A DNA stretch of 64,000 nucleotides from Nocardiopsis_B sediminis. Its GTDB lineage: Bacteria > Actinomycetota > Actinomycetes > Streptosporangiales > Streptosporangiaceae. The position numbers were made by a program, and so were the translations under genes. The DNA is taken from positions 186,001 through 250,000 of the forward strand of contig NZ_JBHSBH010000003.1 of NCBI RefSeq assembly GCF_042650565.1. Reading direction: 5' to 3'. The stretch's first letter is position 1. Each line of letters opens with the position of its first letter. The notes beneath the pieces were generated by a model that did not search any database, was not told the origin of the DNA, and was given only the letters and a program-made list of their open reading frames with translations. This document shows positions 27,664-36,760 of this stretch, piece by piece.

Positions 27664-30600
27664 TCAGGGGGTGGCCTTTTCGACGGCGGCTTCGGGGGTG
27701 AGCCCGGTGCCGGTCGTGAAGGCCGTGGTGAAGGCGGGGGCGCCCAGGGCTGTGCGGGCCCGTGTGGTGGTGCGGTCGACGTCGCCGCGTTCGGCGGGTG
27801 GCAGCGGGGCGCCGACGGATGCGCGGGCCGCGGCCGCCGCACCCAGGAGGACGGCGGCGTGCCGGGGGTGCCCGGCCAGCGCCCGCGCACCGGCCAGCCC
27901 CTCCAGAGCGAGCGCCTCGGCCCGCGGGTCGCCCAGGCCGCGCGCGGCTGCCAGCCCGTCCAGGTGCAGCCTCCAGGCCGCCGCGGCGTCGCCGCGCTGC
28001 TCGGCGATGAACCCCAGTTCGGCCAGTACCAGCGTGCCGCCCGGCCCGAAGTCGACCGCGCGGAACCAGTCGAGCAGCCCGCGCATCCGCGCCTCGGCGG
28101 CGTCGAGGCGCCCGTCCCGCCGGTCGCCGAGGCCGAGACCGATCTCCGCGTTCACCTCCCCGGACCGGAAGTTCTGCTCCGCGGCCAAACCGCGGGCCCG
28201 CTCGTGCAGCGCCCGCGCACGATCGTGATCGCCGGTCAGCAGCGCGATCCGGCCCAGCCCGCACAGCTGCTTGACCGCATCGGTCCACAGGCCGAGCTCC
28301 TCGGACAGGCGCAGCCCTTCACGGTGCAGCCGGGCGGCCTCCGCATGGTCGCCGGTGATCTCGGCCAGCGTCGCCAGCGGGAACACCGTCTGCACCTGCC
28401 CCCAGCGGTCGCCGAGCCCGCCGAAGAGCCGTGCGCTGTCCTCCCCGTCGCGGCGCGCCGACGGCAGGTCGCTGCGGGCCAGCGCGTGCCGTGCGCGCAG
28501 GCTCAGCGCCGCAGCGGTGCCCCAGTCGTCGCCGAGCGCGCGGAAGTCCGCAAGGGCCCGGTCGACCAGGCGTTCGCCGCCCTCCAGGTCGACGCCCATC
28601 TGCGCGAAGCCGAGGAACCACAGGGCGGCGGCGCGCCCGGCCGGGGTTCCGGCCCGCTCGTAGAGGGCGGCGACCTCGTGGGCGCGGTCGGCGCCGGCGG
28701 CGCGGTCGCCCTCCAGGTAGGTGAACCCGGCCCGCCACGCCATCGCGGCCGCGCGCTCCGCGGGGTCGCCGCCCTCCAGGGCCATGGCCGACTCCGCCGA
28801 CCTGCGCGCCTCGGCGAGCCGGCCGCGCAGCACCCAGTACCACGCGAGCGCGTTCACCAGCCGCAATGCGGGCTCGGCCGCCCCCTCGTGGACGGCGTGC
28901 TCCAGCGCCCGGCGCAGGTTGGCGCTCTCGTCGTCCAGGCGCTCCAGCCAGGCGCGCTGGTCATGGCCGCGCAGGTGCGGCAGGGCGCGTTCGGCGAGCT
29001 CGATGTAGTGGTCGCGGTGCCGCTCGCGCACGGCCGACAGCTCCCCGGATTCGCGCAGCCGCTCGGCGCAGTACTCCTGCACCGACTCCAGCAGCCGGTA
29101 GCGGGGGCCGGACGCACGGTCGGTGAGGGTGACCAGCGACCGGTCCACCAGCCGTCCCACCAGCTCGAGCACGTCGCCGGTCCGCACCCCGCCGCCCGCG
29201 CAGACGGCTTCGGCCCCTTCGAGGGAGCAGCCGTCGGCGTGCACCGCGAGCCTGCGCAGGACGGTGCGCTCCGCCGCCGTCAGCAGCTCCCAGCTCCAGT
29301 CGATGACCGCCCTCAGGGTCCGCTGACGTTCCGGGGCGTCGCGGTAGCCGTCGACCAGGAGCCCGAACCGGTCGTCCAGCCGGGCCGTCAGCCCGTGGAT
29401 GCCCAGCGTCCGGACCCGGGAGGCCGCCAGCTCCAGGGCCAGCGGGATCCCGTCCAGGCGCCGGCACAGGTCGGCGACGGCTGCGGCGTTGCCGCTGTCG
29501 AGCGTGAAGCCGGACGCGGCGGCGGCCCGCGCCAGGAAGAGGCGGACGGCGCCGGAGGCGCGCAGCGCCGCCGGGTCGTTGCCGGCGTCCGGTGGTGGCG
29601 TGTCCAGGGGCGGGACGGCGCGCACCAGCTCTCCGCTGAGCCCGAGCGGTTCCCGGCCGGTCGCGAGGATCCGCAGGTCCGGGGCGCCGCGCAGCAGCCG
29701 CTCCGCCAGCCGCGCGACGGGGGCGACGACGTGTTCGCAGTTGTCGAGGACGAGCAGTAGCCGCCGGCCGCGCAGTGCGTTCGCCAGCCGGTCGGCCATG
29801 GCGCGCGGCCCGTTCTCGTGCGACGGGCCGGACCCGGTCTCGCGGATCCCGAGGATGGCCAGCACCGTCTCGGCAACGGTGCACAGCACCTGCGCCTCGT
29901 CGGAGGGGCCGATCCCCGCCAGTTCGACCAGCCACACCCCATCGGGGAAGCGGTCCAGCAGCTGCGACGCCGCCTCCACCGCCAAGCGGGTCTTGCCGAC
30001 CCCGCCGGGGCCGGTGAAGGTGACCAGCCGGCCCGACGCCAGCAGCTCCCGCGTGCCGGCGAGGTCGGCGTCCCTGCCTATCAGGTCGGTGACCGGCGCG
30101 GGCAGGTTCGTCCGGTGGCGCCCGGGGGCGGCGGCCAGATCGGGGTCCTGGCGCAGGATCGCCTCGTGCAGGGCGGCGATGTCGGCGCCGGGGTCGGCGC
30201 CCAGCTCCTCGGCGAGGCGATGGCGCAGGTCGGCGTAGGCGGCGAGCGCGTCGCCCTGGCGCCCCGCACGGTAGAGGGCGCGCATGTGCGCGGCGCGGAG
30301 CCGTTCCCGGCGGGGGTGGCGGGCCACCAGGTCCCCGAGCTCGGCGGCCAGCGGACCGTGTTCGCCCAGTTCCAGCCGGGCTTCGGCGAGATCCTCCAAC
30401 GCGAGGAGCCGGTCCTCCTCCAGACGGGCGGTGGCCGGGAGGGCGAACGGTTCGTCGGCGAAGTCGGCGAAGGCGGGGCCGCGCCACAGCTCCAGCGCCT
30501 CGGTGAGCAGCGCCGCCCGGGCCGCGGGATCGCCCGCTGCGCGGGCGCGCGTGGCCAGGTCGGTGAACCGGGAGGCGTCGACGTCATCGGGGCCGGTCCG

Positions 30601-30885
30601 CAGCAGGTAGCCCCCGGCCTGCGCCACCACGCGCTTTCCAGCGCCGGGCTCGGCGTCGTCCAGCGCCCGCCGCAGCCGCGCGACCTTGCCCTGGAGCGCG
30701 TTGCCCGGATGGCGCGGCATGTGGTCGGTGCCCCACAGGTCGTCGATCAGCCGGCTCGCCGCAAGGGGGCGACCGGAGGCCGCCAGCAGGGCGGCCAGCA
30801 GCGCCCGCACCTTCAGCTGGGGGACCGGGACGGGCGAGCCGGCGGCCGTCCGCACGTCGAGCGGGCCGAGCACGCCGAATCGCAT
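27664..30885 (-). CDS. AfsR/SARP-type transcriptional activator with NB-ARC and TPR domains
   Basis: About 1073 residues. Order: OmpR-like winged helix (about 1-95, MRFGVLGPLDVRT and the DLWG recognition region), bacterial transcriptional activator domain (about 100-245), NB-ARC ATPase (about 255-600; Walker A GPGGVGKT near residue 292, Walker B LLLVLDNCEHV, the GxP motif GIPLALEL), then TPR-like helical repeats to about residue 1020. Typical of large SARP regulators that activate secondary metabolism or stress genes. The adjacent divergent genes (imine-reductase-like and SDR) are the nearest candidates for targets. ATG 30885 begins the conserved fold. No clear ribosome site. Confidence 0.9.
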   Translation of the reverse strand: MRFGVLGPLDVRTAAGSPVPVPQLKVRALLAALLAASGRPLAASRLIDDLWGTDHMPRHPGNALQGKVARLRRALDDAEPGAGKRVVAQAGGYLLRTGPDDVDASRFTDLATRARAAGDPAARAALLTEALELWRGPAFADFADEPFALPATARLEEDRLLALEDLAEARLELGEHGPLAAELGDLVARHPRRERLRAAHMRALYRAGRQGDALAAYADLRHRLAEELGADPGADIAALHEAILRQDPDLAAAPGRHRTNLPAPVTDLIGRDADLAGTRELLASGRLVTFTGPGGVGKTRLAVEAASQLLDRFPDGVWLVELAGIGPSDEAQVLCTVAETVLAILGIRETGSGPSHENGPRAMADRLANALRGRRLLLVLDNCEHVVAPVARLAERLLRGAPDLRILATGREPLGLSGELVRAVPPLDTPPPDAGNDPAALRASGAVRLFLARAAAASGFTLDSGNAAAVADLCRRLDGIPLALELAASRVRTLGIHGLTARLDDRFGLLVDGYRDAPERQRTLRAVIDWSWELLTAAERTVLRRLAVHADGCSLEGAEAVCAGGGVRTGDVLELVGRLVDRSLVTLTDRASGPRYRLLESVQEYCAERLRESGELSAVRERHRDHYIELAERALPHLRGHDQRAWLERLDDESANLRRALEHAVHEGAAEPALRLVNALAWYWVLRGRLAEARRSAESAMALEGGDPAERAAAMAWRAGFTYLEGDRAAGADRAHEVAALYERAGTPAGRAAALWFLGFAQMGVDLEGGERLVDRALADFRALGDDWGTAAALSLRARHALARSDLPSARRDGEDSARLFGGLGDRWGQVQTVFPLATLAEITGDHAEAARLHREGLRLSEELGLWTDAVKQLCGLGRIALLTGDHDRARALHERARGLAAEQNFRSGEVNAEIGLGLGDRRDGRLDAAEARMRGLLDWFRAVDFGPGGTLVLAELGFIAEQRGDAAAAWRLHLDGLAAARGLGDPRAEALALEGLAGARALAGHPRHAAVLLGAAAAARASVGAPLPPAERGDVDRTTTRARTALGAPAFTTAFTTGTGLTPEAAVEKATP

Positions 30886-30912
30886 GTCGTGAGCATATGC
30901 GCCGCGACGTGT

Positions 30913-31011
30913 TCTCTTGGTCACGCTCGCCTTCTCGCTCCGCTCCAACGGCCCCGCGAGTGGGCCTTCGGCCGGGGGCGGCGCCGCCTGCGCTCGCTCG
31001 TCGGCTCGCCG
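30913..31011 (+). repeat. Dispersed intergenic repeat, copy B
   Basis: About 99 bp matching the minus strand of 11083-11200 over nearly its whole length, with a core of 22 matching bases around CTCCAACGGCCCCGCGAG. It lies in the 273-bp gap between the SARP regulator and the imine-reductase-like gene. Confidence 0.8.
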
Positions 31012-31158
31012 TGACGTGTGCCCCTCGCGCGCCGCCGCGGCACGGCCGCCTTCCCGTCCGGCAGCGGACCGGCAGCAGGCCGACAGCGTGGCCCGGCAGA
31101 GTCGGGTCCGTCGTGAGCGGCGGGTATGGGACCGGCCGCCGGGAACGGAAGGACCACG

Positions 31159-32046
31159 ATGGGTACGGATACAACGGCGAAGGCGGCCGTCACCGTCCTC
31201 GGCCTCGGGAACCTGGGGCGGGCGGTGGCCGCGGGCCTGCTCCGTGACGGCCACCCCACCACCGTGTGGAACCGGACGCCGGGCAGGGCCGATGCCCTGG
31301 CGGCCGAAGGTGCGGCCGTCGCCGCCACCGTCGCCGAGGCGGTCGCGGCGAGCGACCTGGTGATCGCGGTCGTGGTCGACCACCCCGCGCTGGACGCCGT
31401 CCTCGACGCCGCCGACGGCGCGTTCGCCGGCCGTGTGCTGGTCAACGTCACATCGGGCTCGCCGGACCTCGCGCGCAAGGCGGCGGCCCGGATCGCCGGG
31501 CAGGGCGGCACCTACATCGACGCCGCGGTCCTGGCGGTGCCCGAGACGCTCGGCACCCCCGACGCGACGATCCTGTTCAGCGGCGACCCCGAGGCCTACG
31601 CGGCCCACCGCGACAGCCTCGACCTGCTGGGCCCCGGCCGGCACGTCGGCGCCGCCCCGGAGACCGCATCGGTGTACGACGTCGCGGTGCTCGCCGGGAT
31701 GTACGGCATGTTCGGCGGCTTCTTCCAGAGCGTCGCCCTCGCCGAGTCCTCGGGGATCGCGGCGGCCGAGATCACCGACGTCCTCGTCACGTGGCTGGCG
31801 GGGGCCGCCGCGGTCCTGCCGCAGTTCGCCCGGGAGATCGACGCCGGCGACTACGACACCGACGTGTCGACCCTCAACATCAACCAGTGGGGGATCGCCG
31901 CCATCCTCGCCGCCGGAAAGGCGCAGGGGGTCGCGTTCGACAGCCTCACCCCGCTCAAGGACATCATCGACCGGCAGGTGGCCGAGGGCCACGGCGGCGC
32001 GAGTCTCTCGCGCGCGATCGAGTCGATCCGGGCGGAGGCGCAGTGA
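31159..32046 (+). CDS. Imine reductase-like NAD(P)-dependent oxidoreductase
   Basis: About 295 residues of the 6-phosphogluconate/beta-hydroxyacid dehydrogenase superfamily. N-terminal Rossmann fold with VLGLGNLGRAVAAGLL and an NADP-type WNRTPGRA turn; an all-helical C-terminal half with MYGMFGGFFQSVALA and DVSTLNINQW, as in actinobacterial imine reductases. Cyclic-imine reduction is plausible but unproven. The downstream SDR starts inside its stop codon (GTGA). Divergent from the SARP regulator. Confidence 0.83.
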   Translation: MGTDTTAKAAVTVLGLGNLGRAVAAGLLRDGHPTTVWNRTPGRADALAAEGAAVAATVAEAVAASDLVIAVVVDHPALDAVLDAADGAFAGRVLVNVTSGSPDLARKAAARIAGQGGTYIDAAVLAVPETLGTPDATILFSGDPEAYAAHRDSLDLLGPGRHVGAAPETASVYDVAVLAGMYGMFGGFFQSVALAESSGIAAAEITDVLVTWLAGAAAVLPQFAREIDAGDYDTDVSTLNINQWGIAAILAAGKAQGVAFDSLTPLKDIIDRQVAEGHGGASLSRAIESIRAEAQ

Positions 32047-32813
32047 GCGGGGCGGGCCGGTACGCGGGCAGGAACGCCGTCGTCATCGGCGGGACGCACG
32101 GCATGGGGCTGGGCGTGGTCGACGCGCTCCTCGATGGTGGCGCCCGGGTGCTGCTCACGGGGTACAACGAGCGCAACATCGAGGCGGTGCGCAGCACGCG
32201 CGGCACAGCGGTGCACGCCGTCCGCTCCGACATCGCGAGCCCGGCCGACATCGATGCGCTGGGCGCCACGGTGGAGCAGGGGCTCGGCACGGTCGACCTC
32301 CTGCTCGTCAACGCCGGCGTGGCGAGCATCGAGACGCTGGAGGAGGTGACCGAGGAGAGCTACGACCGGACATTCGACGTCAACACCAAGGGCGCCTTCT
32401 TCACCGTGCAGCGCCTGGCCCCGCTGGTCGCCGACGGCGGGGCGATCGTCTTCAGCACCTCGGTGGCGAGCTCGATGGGCTACCCCGGGATGTCGGCGTA
32501 CTCCGGGGCGAAGGCCGCCGTCGCCTCGTTCGCCCGGTCCTTCGCCGCGGAGCTGCTGCCCCGCGGTGTCCGGGTGTACGCGGTCAGCGGCGGCTACATC
32601 GACACCCCGACCATGGCCGTCGCGTCCTGGACCGACGCAGAGCGGGCCGCCTTCAAGAAGGAGGGCGACGCGACCACCCCGATGCGGCGGCACGGCACCG
32701 TCGGGGAGTTCGCCGCGGCGGTCCTGTTCCTGGCGTTCGACGCGACGTTCACCACCGGCATCGAGTTCCCCGTCGACGGCGGCCTCGCCCAGGGCATCGT
32801 CGCCGGGGCCTGA
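32043..32813 (+). CDS. Short-chain dehydrogenase/reductase
   Basis: 256-residue classical SDR. Cofactor motif VIGGTHGMGLG near residue 14, NAG near residue 90, catalytic Ser in FSTSVASSMGYPG and Tyr-Lys in YSGAKAA near residue 157. The GTG start overlaps the upstream stop by 4 bp, so it is translationally coupled to the imine-reductase-like enzyme and they probably act on one substrate. Confidence 0.9.
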   Translation: MSGAGRYAGRNAVVIGGTHGMGLGVVDALLDGGARVLLTGYNERNIEAVRSTRGTAVHAVRSDIASPADIDALGATVEQGLGTVDLLLVNAGVASIETLEEVTEESYDRTFDVNTKGAFFTVQRLAPLVADGGAIVFSTSVASSMGYPGMSAYSGAKAAVASFARSFAAELLPRGVRVYAVSGGYIDTPTMAVASWTDAERAAFKKEGDATTPMRRHGTVGEFAAAVLFLAFDATFTTGIEFPVDGGLAQGIVAGA

Positions 32814-32826
32814 TCCCCCGGGGCCA

Positions 32827-32856
32827 CGCTGACCCCGGCGGGGGCCGGGGTCAGCG
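32827..32856. terminator. Bidirectional hairpin terminator between convergent genes
   Basis: Perfect 13-bp inverted repeat CGCTGACCCCGGC / GCCGGGGTCAGCG with a GGGG loop. It overlaps the stop codon of the minus-strand FAD protein and follows the plus-strand SDR. Confidence 0.75.
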
Positions 32857-34851
32857 CGAGCCGAGGGGGGCGGGGTGCCGCAGGGCCAGGACGTGGGCCG
32901 CGGCGGCGTCGGCGCCTGCGAGCAGGGGCGAGGGGACGCCGGGTGTGGCGCCGATGGCCGATCCCGGCTGGACGCCCTCCGCGGGGATGCCCAGCACCAC
33001 GATCCGCTCGTCGGCGGCGCCGTCGGCGTCGACCGGGTGGAACCCCTCCGGGGTGACGTCGATGCTGGCGTCGTGGGTGCGGGTGCCGTCGGCGTTGGGC
33101 CGCGAGTGCAGCCGCGCCCGCCCGCTGTCCAGGAGCGACCGCAGCAGCGGGTCGGCGGTCACCGACACCTTGCCCTTGGACATGCGCGTCTCGATGAACG
33201 CCCGCGCCCGCACCGGGGGCCGGCGCACCGCCGAGCGCCCGGTGAAGGCGGGCCCGGCGGCGCCCGCCGGCTCCCCCGGCACACCGGGGTCGAACTCGAT
33301 GGCGGAGTCCTCGCCGAGGAACGCCAGCAGGCCGGCGTCGACCAGGGAGAGGACCTGGGCGGTGCGGCCGGGCGGCGGCCCCGATGCCAGCGCCAGGCCC
33401 AGCGGCATGAACCACCCTTCGACGTCGCGGACCACGCTGCGGCCCTCGATGGCGCCGGAGCGCACGAGGCGCGCCACGTGGCCGCGCAGCACCGCCATGG
33501 CGCGGTTCACGGCGTTGCGCGGGTGCTCCAGCGGGCGGTGGATGGTGTCGAGCTCGCGGTCGACGTAGTGGGCGACCCACCGGTCCCAGTCCTCGGCGGA
33601 GAGGGGGCCGGCCGGGTCGGGCCGGTCCAGCCGTTCCACGGCGAGGTGCCAGCGGGGGTCGGTGACCGTGTCGGCGACGATGCGGTCGATGTCGCCGGCC
33701 GGTGCGGCGGCCAGCCGGTCGCGCAGCGGGCCGGCCGCGGTGCCCGGCCGCAGCGCCTCCGGGTGGTGGGCCAGCAGGGTGGACAGGTGCGCCCACGCGA
33801 ACTCCTGCGCCAGCCGCGGCCACACGGCGGTGCGGAAGTCCTGCAACGGGGTGCGGGCCACCTCGGCGAACCACTCCGGGGTGGCGATCTCGGGCCGGTA
33901 GCGCGGCGGGAAGCCGTCGGGGTAGACGGCCTTGCTCCGGTAGGGCAGGCCGCGCCGCGACCCGGCCACCAGCAGCGGTTCCCGGCCACTGGGCAGGTAG
34001 CGCAGCCGCGCCGGGCGCCCGGGGTCGCCGGCGGGCTCGAACCGGCCGCCGCGGCCCTCGGTCAGCAGCGCCACCACGTCGAAGAAGTTCGCGCCCAGGC
34101 CGGCGACGAGCACGGTCTCGCCCGCGGGCACGGCGTCCCAGTCGCGTTCGGCGGGCATCCCCGGCTCGACGTAGACCAGCCCCTCGGCGCGCGCCGCCTC
34201 GACCAGGGCGGTGGTCCGCGCCGAGCGGGCCCCCTGCACCATGCCCTGGGCCAGGACGACGACGGTGCCGGTGACCTCGCGGCCGTCGGCCAGCCGCACG
34301 GTGCGCCGGTCGCCGCCGGCGGCCGCGGTGACATCGGTGGCGGTGCCGAGGATGCCGGTCACCCGCACCCGCCCGCCCGATGCGGCGCGGGCGAGCTGTT
34401 CGCGGTAGTAGACGCCCTGGAGCCGCCGCGAGGGGTAGGACCACGGCTCGATGGCGGCGGCCTCCTCGGCCACCCACGCCGGGCGGCCGAGCGGGGCGTG
34501 CGGGTCGCGCGCCCACTCCACCAGGTCGGGGCCGGGAACCACGGGCCCCGACATCGGGGTGGAGGGGTCGGTGAAGATCGTGGTGTGCGCGCTGTAGGTG
34601 TTGTTCAGCAGCAGCGGGGACTGGTCGGTGCGCCAAGTGGCGCCCGCGCCGATCTCCACCGCGTCGATCAGCGCCACCCGCACCGGCGGGTCGCCGTCGG
34701 GTACGCGGGCGGCGAGCCGTTCGACCAGCGCGACGCCGCGCGGGCCCGCGCCGACGGCCACGACGTCGAAGCCGTCCGCCGCCGCGGGGTCCTCGGGGCC
34801 GCGCGTGCCCGTGCCCGCGCCCGCGTCCGCTGTACCGGCCGTCCCGGTCAC
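32851..34851 (-). CDS. Large FAD/NAD(P)-binding protein (PF13454-like)
   Basis: About 666 residues. N-terminal FAD site VVAVGAGPRGVALVERL near residue 30, a second dinucleotide motif VLVAGLGANFFDVVALL near residue 240, then a long helical region unlike ordinary N-hydroxylases. Pattern matches bacterial FAD-NAD(P)-binding proteins of the PF13454 family; the reaction is unknown, probably an oxidation or oxygenation. The GTG start overlaps the ATPase stop. Last gene of the five-gene operon headed by the SAM-type riboswitch; it may process the imported compound. Confidence 0.83.
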   Translation of the reverse strand: MTGTAGTADAGAGTGTRGPEDPAAADGFDVVAVGAGPRGVALVERLAARVPDGDPPVRVALIDAVEIGAGATWRTDQSPLLLNNTYSAHTTIFTDPSTPMSGPVVPGPDLVEWARDPHAPLGRPAWVAEEAAAIEPWSYPSRRLQGVYYREQLARAASGGRVRVTGILGTATDVTAAAGGDRRTVRLADGREVTGTVVVLAQGMVQGARSARTTALVEAARAEGLVYVEPGMPAERDWDAVPAGETVLVAGLGANFFDVVALLTEGRGGRFEPAGDPGRPARLRYLPSGREPLLVAGSRRGLPYRSKAVYPDGFPPRYRPEIATPEWFAEVARTPLQDFRTAVWPRLAQEFAWAHLSTLLAHHPEALRPGTAAGPLRDRLAAAPAGDIDRIVADTVTDPRWHLAVERLDRPDPAGPLSAEDWDRWVAHYVDRELDTIHRPLEHPRNAVNRAMAVLRGHVARLVRSGAIEGRSVVRDVEGWFMPLGLALASGPPPGRTAQVLSLVDAGLLAFLGEDSAIEFDPGVPGEPAGAAGPAFTGRSAVRRPPVRARAFIETRMSKGKVSVTADPLLRSLLDSGRARLHSRPNADGTRTHDASIDVTPEGFHPVDADGAADERIVVLGIPAEGVQPGSAIGATPGVPSPLLAGADAAAAHVLALRHPAPLGSR

Positions 34852-35654
34852 GCCCCTCCTCCCTGCGGCGCCACCGCCGCCGTGTCGCCCAGCACCGCCG
34901 GCCGGACCTCCACGTCGGCGCCCCTGCGCTCGACGCGGACCTCCAGCCCGTAGACCTCCCCCAGGACGTCGGCGTCGAACGCCTCGGCCGGGGGCCCGTC
35001 GGCGACGATCCGGCCCCCGCTGAGCAGGACCGCCTGGTCGCAGAAGTGCGCCGCGTGGTTGAGGTCGTGGATGGCGATGAGGGCGGTGACGCCCTGCTCG
35101 CGGGTCACCGACCGCACGATCTGCAACGTCTCGATCTGGTAGCGCAGGTCGAGGGCCGATGTCGGCTCGTCGAGCAGCAGCACCCGCGGCTCCTGGGCCA
35201 GCGCCCGGGCGATCAGCACCCGCTGCGCCTGCCCGCCGGACAGCTCCGACAGCCGCCGCTCCCCGAGCTCGGCCAGGCCCAGGCGTCCGATGGCGCCGTC
35301 GACCGCCGCCTGGTCGTGTGCGGTCGGCCGCAGCCCCATGTGCGGGGTGCGGCCGAGCATCACGGCCTCCTGGACGGTCAGCTCGAACGGCGCCTCGCTC
35401 GACTGCGGCACATAGGACACGACCTTGGCGTGCTCGCGCCGCGGCGTGCGCAGCAGGTCGCGGCCGTCGAACGACACCTTCCCCGCCTGCGGGGCCAGGA
35501 TCCGCGCGATGATCTTGGTCAGGGTCGACTTGCCGGAGCCGTTGGGGCCGAGCAGCGCGCAGAACGTGCCCTCGGCCACCGTCAGGCCCACCCCGTCGAG
35601 CACGCGGTGGCGCCGGTAGCCGAACTCCACCGCCGAGACTTCCAGGCCGCTCAC
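34848..35654 (-). CDS. Fec/Btu-type ABC transporter ATP-binding protein
   Basis: 268-residue ATPase of the siderophore/cobalamin (FecE/FhuC) group. Walker A GPNGSGKST near residue 37, Q-loop VPQSSE, signature LSGGQAQR near residue 138, Walker B LLLDEPTSALD and switch HDLNHA are all present, so it should be active. GTG start overlaps the permease stop, and its own stop overlaps the FAD protein start (both GTGA). Confidence 0.95.
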   Translation of the reverse strand: MSGLEVSAVEFGYRRHRVLDGVGLTVAEGTFCALLGPNGSGKSTLTKIIARILAPQAGKVSFDGRDLLRTPRREHAKVVSYVPQSSEAPFELTVQEAVMLGRTPHMGLRPTAHDQAAVDGAIGRLGLAELGERRLSELSGGQAQRVLIARALAQEPRVLLLDEPTSALDLRYQIETLQIVRSVTREQGVTALIAIHDLNHAAHFCDQAVLLSGGRIVADGPPAEAFDADVLGEVYGLEVRVERRGADVEVRPAVLGDTAAVAPQGGGA

Positions 35655-36760
35655 GCCGCCGCCCTCCGGGTCAGGATGAGGTTGATGAAGATCGGGGCGC
35701 CGATGAACGCCACCACGATGCCGACCGGCATGACCGACGGCGCGAGCACCGTGCGGCCGATCGTGTCCGCCACCAGGAGCAGCAGCCCGCCGGTGAGGAA
35801 GGAGAACGGCAGCAGGTAGCGGTGGTCGGCGCCGATCGCCAGGCGCGCGATGTGCGGGCCGACGAGCCCGACGAAGCCGATGACCCCGCAGAAGGACACC
35901 ACGACCGCGGCGAGCACGACCGACAGCGCGATCAGGCCGATGCGCAGCGCGGTCACGTTCACGCCCAGGCTCTTGGCCGCGTCGTCGCCCGCGAACGCCA
36001 CGGCGTTGAGGTCCTTGGCGAACCACAGCAGGACGGGCAGCGCGAGCAGCGCGACCGCGCCGACGATCTGCACCTCGGTCCACGTGGCGTCGTTGACCGA
36101 CCCGAACGTCCAGCGCACGATCGCCTGGAGGGTGTTCTCGTCGGCGACGAACTGGAGCGCCGCCGTCATGGCCTCGAACAGCTGTGTCAGCGCGATGCCG
36201 AGCAGCAGCAGGGTCGCGGTGGCCAGCGACTTCGCCGATGCCAGGCCCAGCACCAGGGCCGACACCAGCAGCGCCGTCCCCAGCGCGCTGAGGATCACCA
36301 GCCACGACGCCGACCCGGATGCGCCGCCGGTGAGCAGGATGGCCAGTGAGGCGCCGAACGCCGCCGCCGGGGACACCCCCAGGGTGAACGGGCTGACCAG
36401 CGGGTTGCGCAGCAGGCCCTGCATGACCGCGCCGGCCACCGACAGGGCGGCGCCGGCGGCGAAGGCCAGCAGCGCCCGGGGCAGGCGCAGCTCGGTGATG
36501 ATGGAGTAGGACCGCTCGAAGTCGGCGGCGAGCGTGCCGCCGAAGAGCGACAGCCGCACCGCGCTCGCCACATCGACGGCGGTGATCCCGGCGGTGCCGA
36601 TGGTCACGCACCATGCGACCGCCAGGACCGAGGCCGCCGCCCCCGCGGCCAGGACGGCGCCGCGCAGCGCGCCCCGGCGCCTCGGGGCGCGTGCGCCGCC
36701 GGCCGTTGCATCCTCCGGCTCCGCCGCTTTCGGTGGAGTCGTGGTCGCCATACCGGTCAC
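35651..36760 (-). CDS. Fec/Btu-type ABC transporter permease
   Basis: About 369 residues with some ten hydrophobic helices. It has family motifs ELRLPRALLAFAAGAALSVAG, MQGLLRNPLVSPFTLGVS and GFVGLVGPHIARL of the FecCD/BtuC permeases. One permease gene only, so a homodimer is expected. GTG 36760 was chosen because it overlaps the upstream stop (GTGA) and GGAAGG lies ahead; ATG 36751 is the alternative. Confidence 0.94.
   Translation of the reverse strand: MTGMATTTPPKAAEPEDATAGGARAPRRRGALRGAVLAAGAAASVLAVAWCVTIGTAGITAVDVASAVRLSLFGGTLAADFERSYSIITELRLPRALLAFAAGAALSVAGAVMQGLLRNPLVSPFTLGVSPAAAFGASLAILLTGGASGSASWLVILSALGTALLVSALVLGLASAKSLATATLLLLGIALTQLFEAMTAALQFVADENTLQAIVRWTFGSVNDATWTEVQIVGAVALLALPVLLWFAKDLNAVAFAGDDAAKSLGVNVTALRIGLIALSVVLAAVVVSFCGVIGFVGLVGPHIARLAIGADHRYLLPFSFLTGGLLLLVADTIGRTVLAPSVMPVGIVVAFIGAPIFINLILTRRAAA

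Noticed and set aside
28961..30487. A 508-codon minus-strand frame inside the SARP regulator
   Set aside because: Out-of-frame shadow of the regulator, which has intact Walker and TPR motifs.
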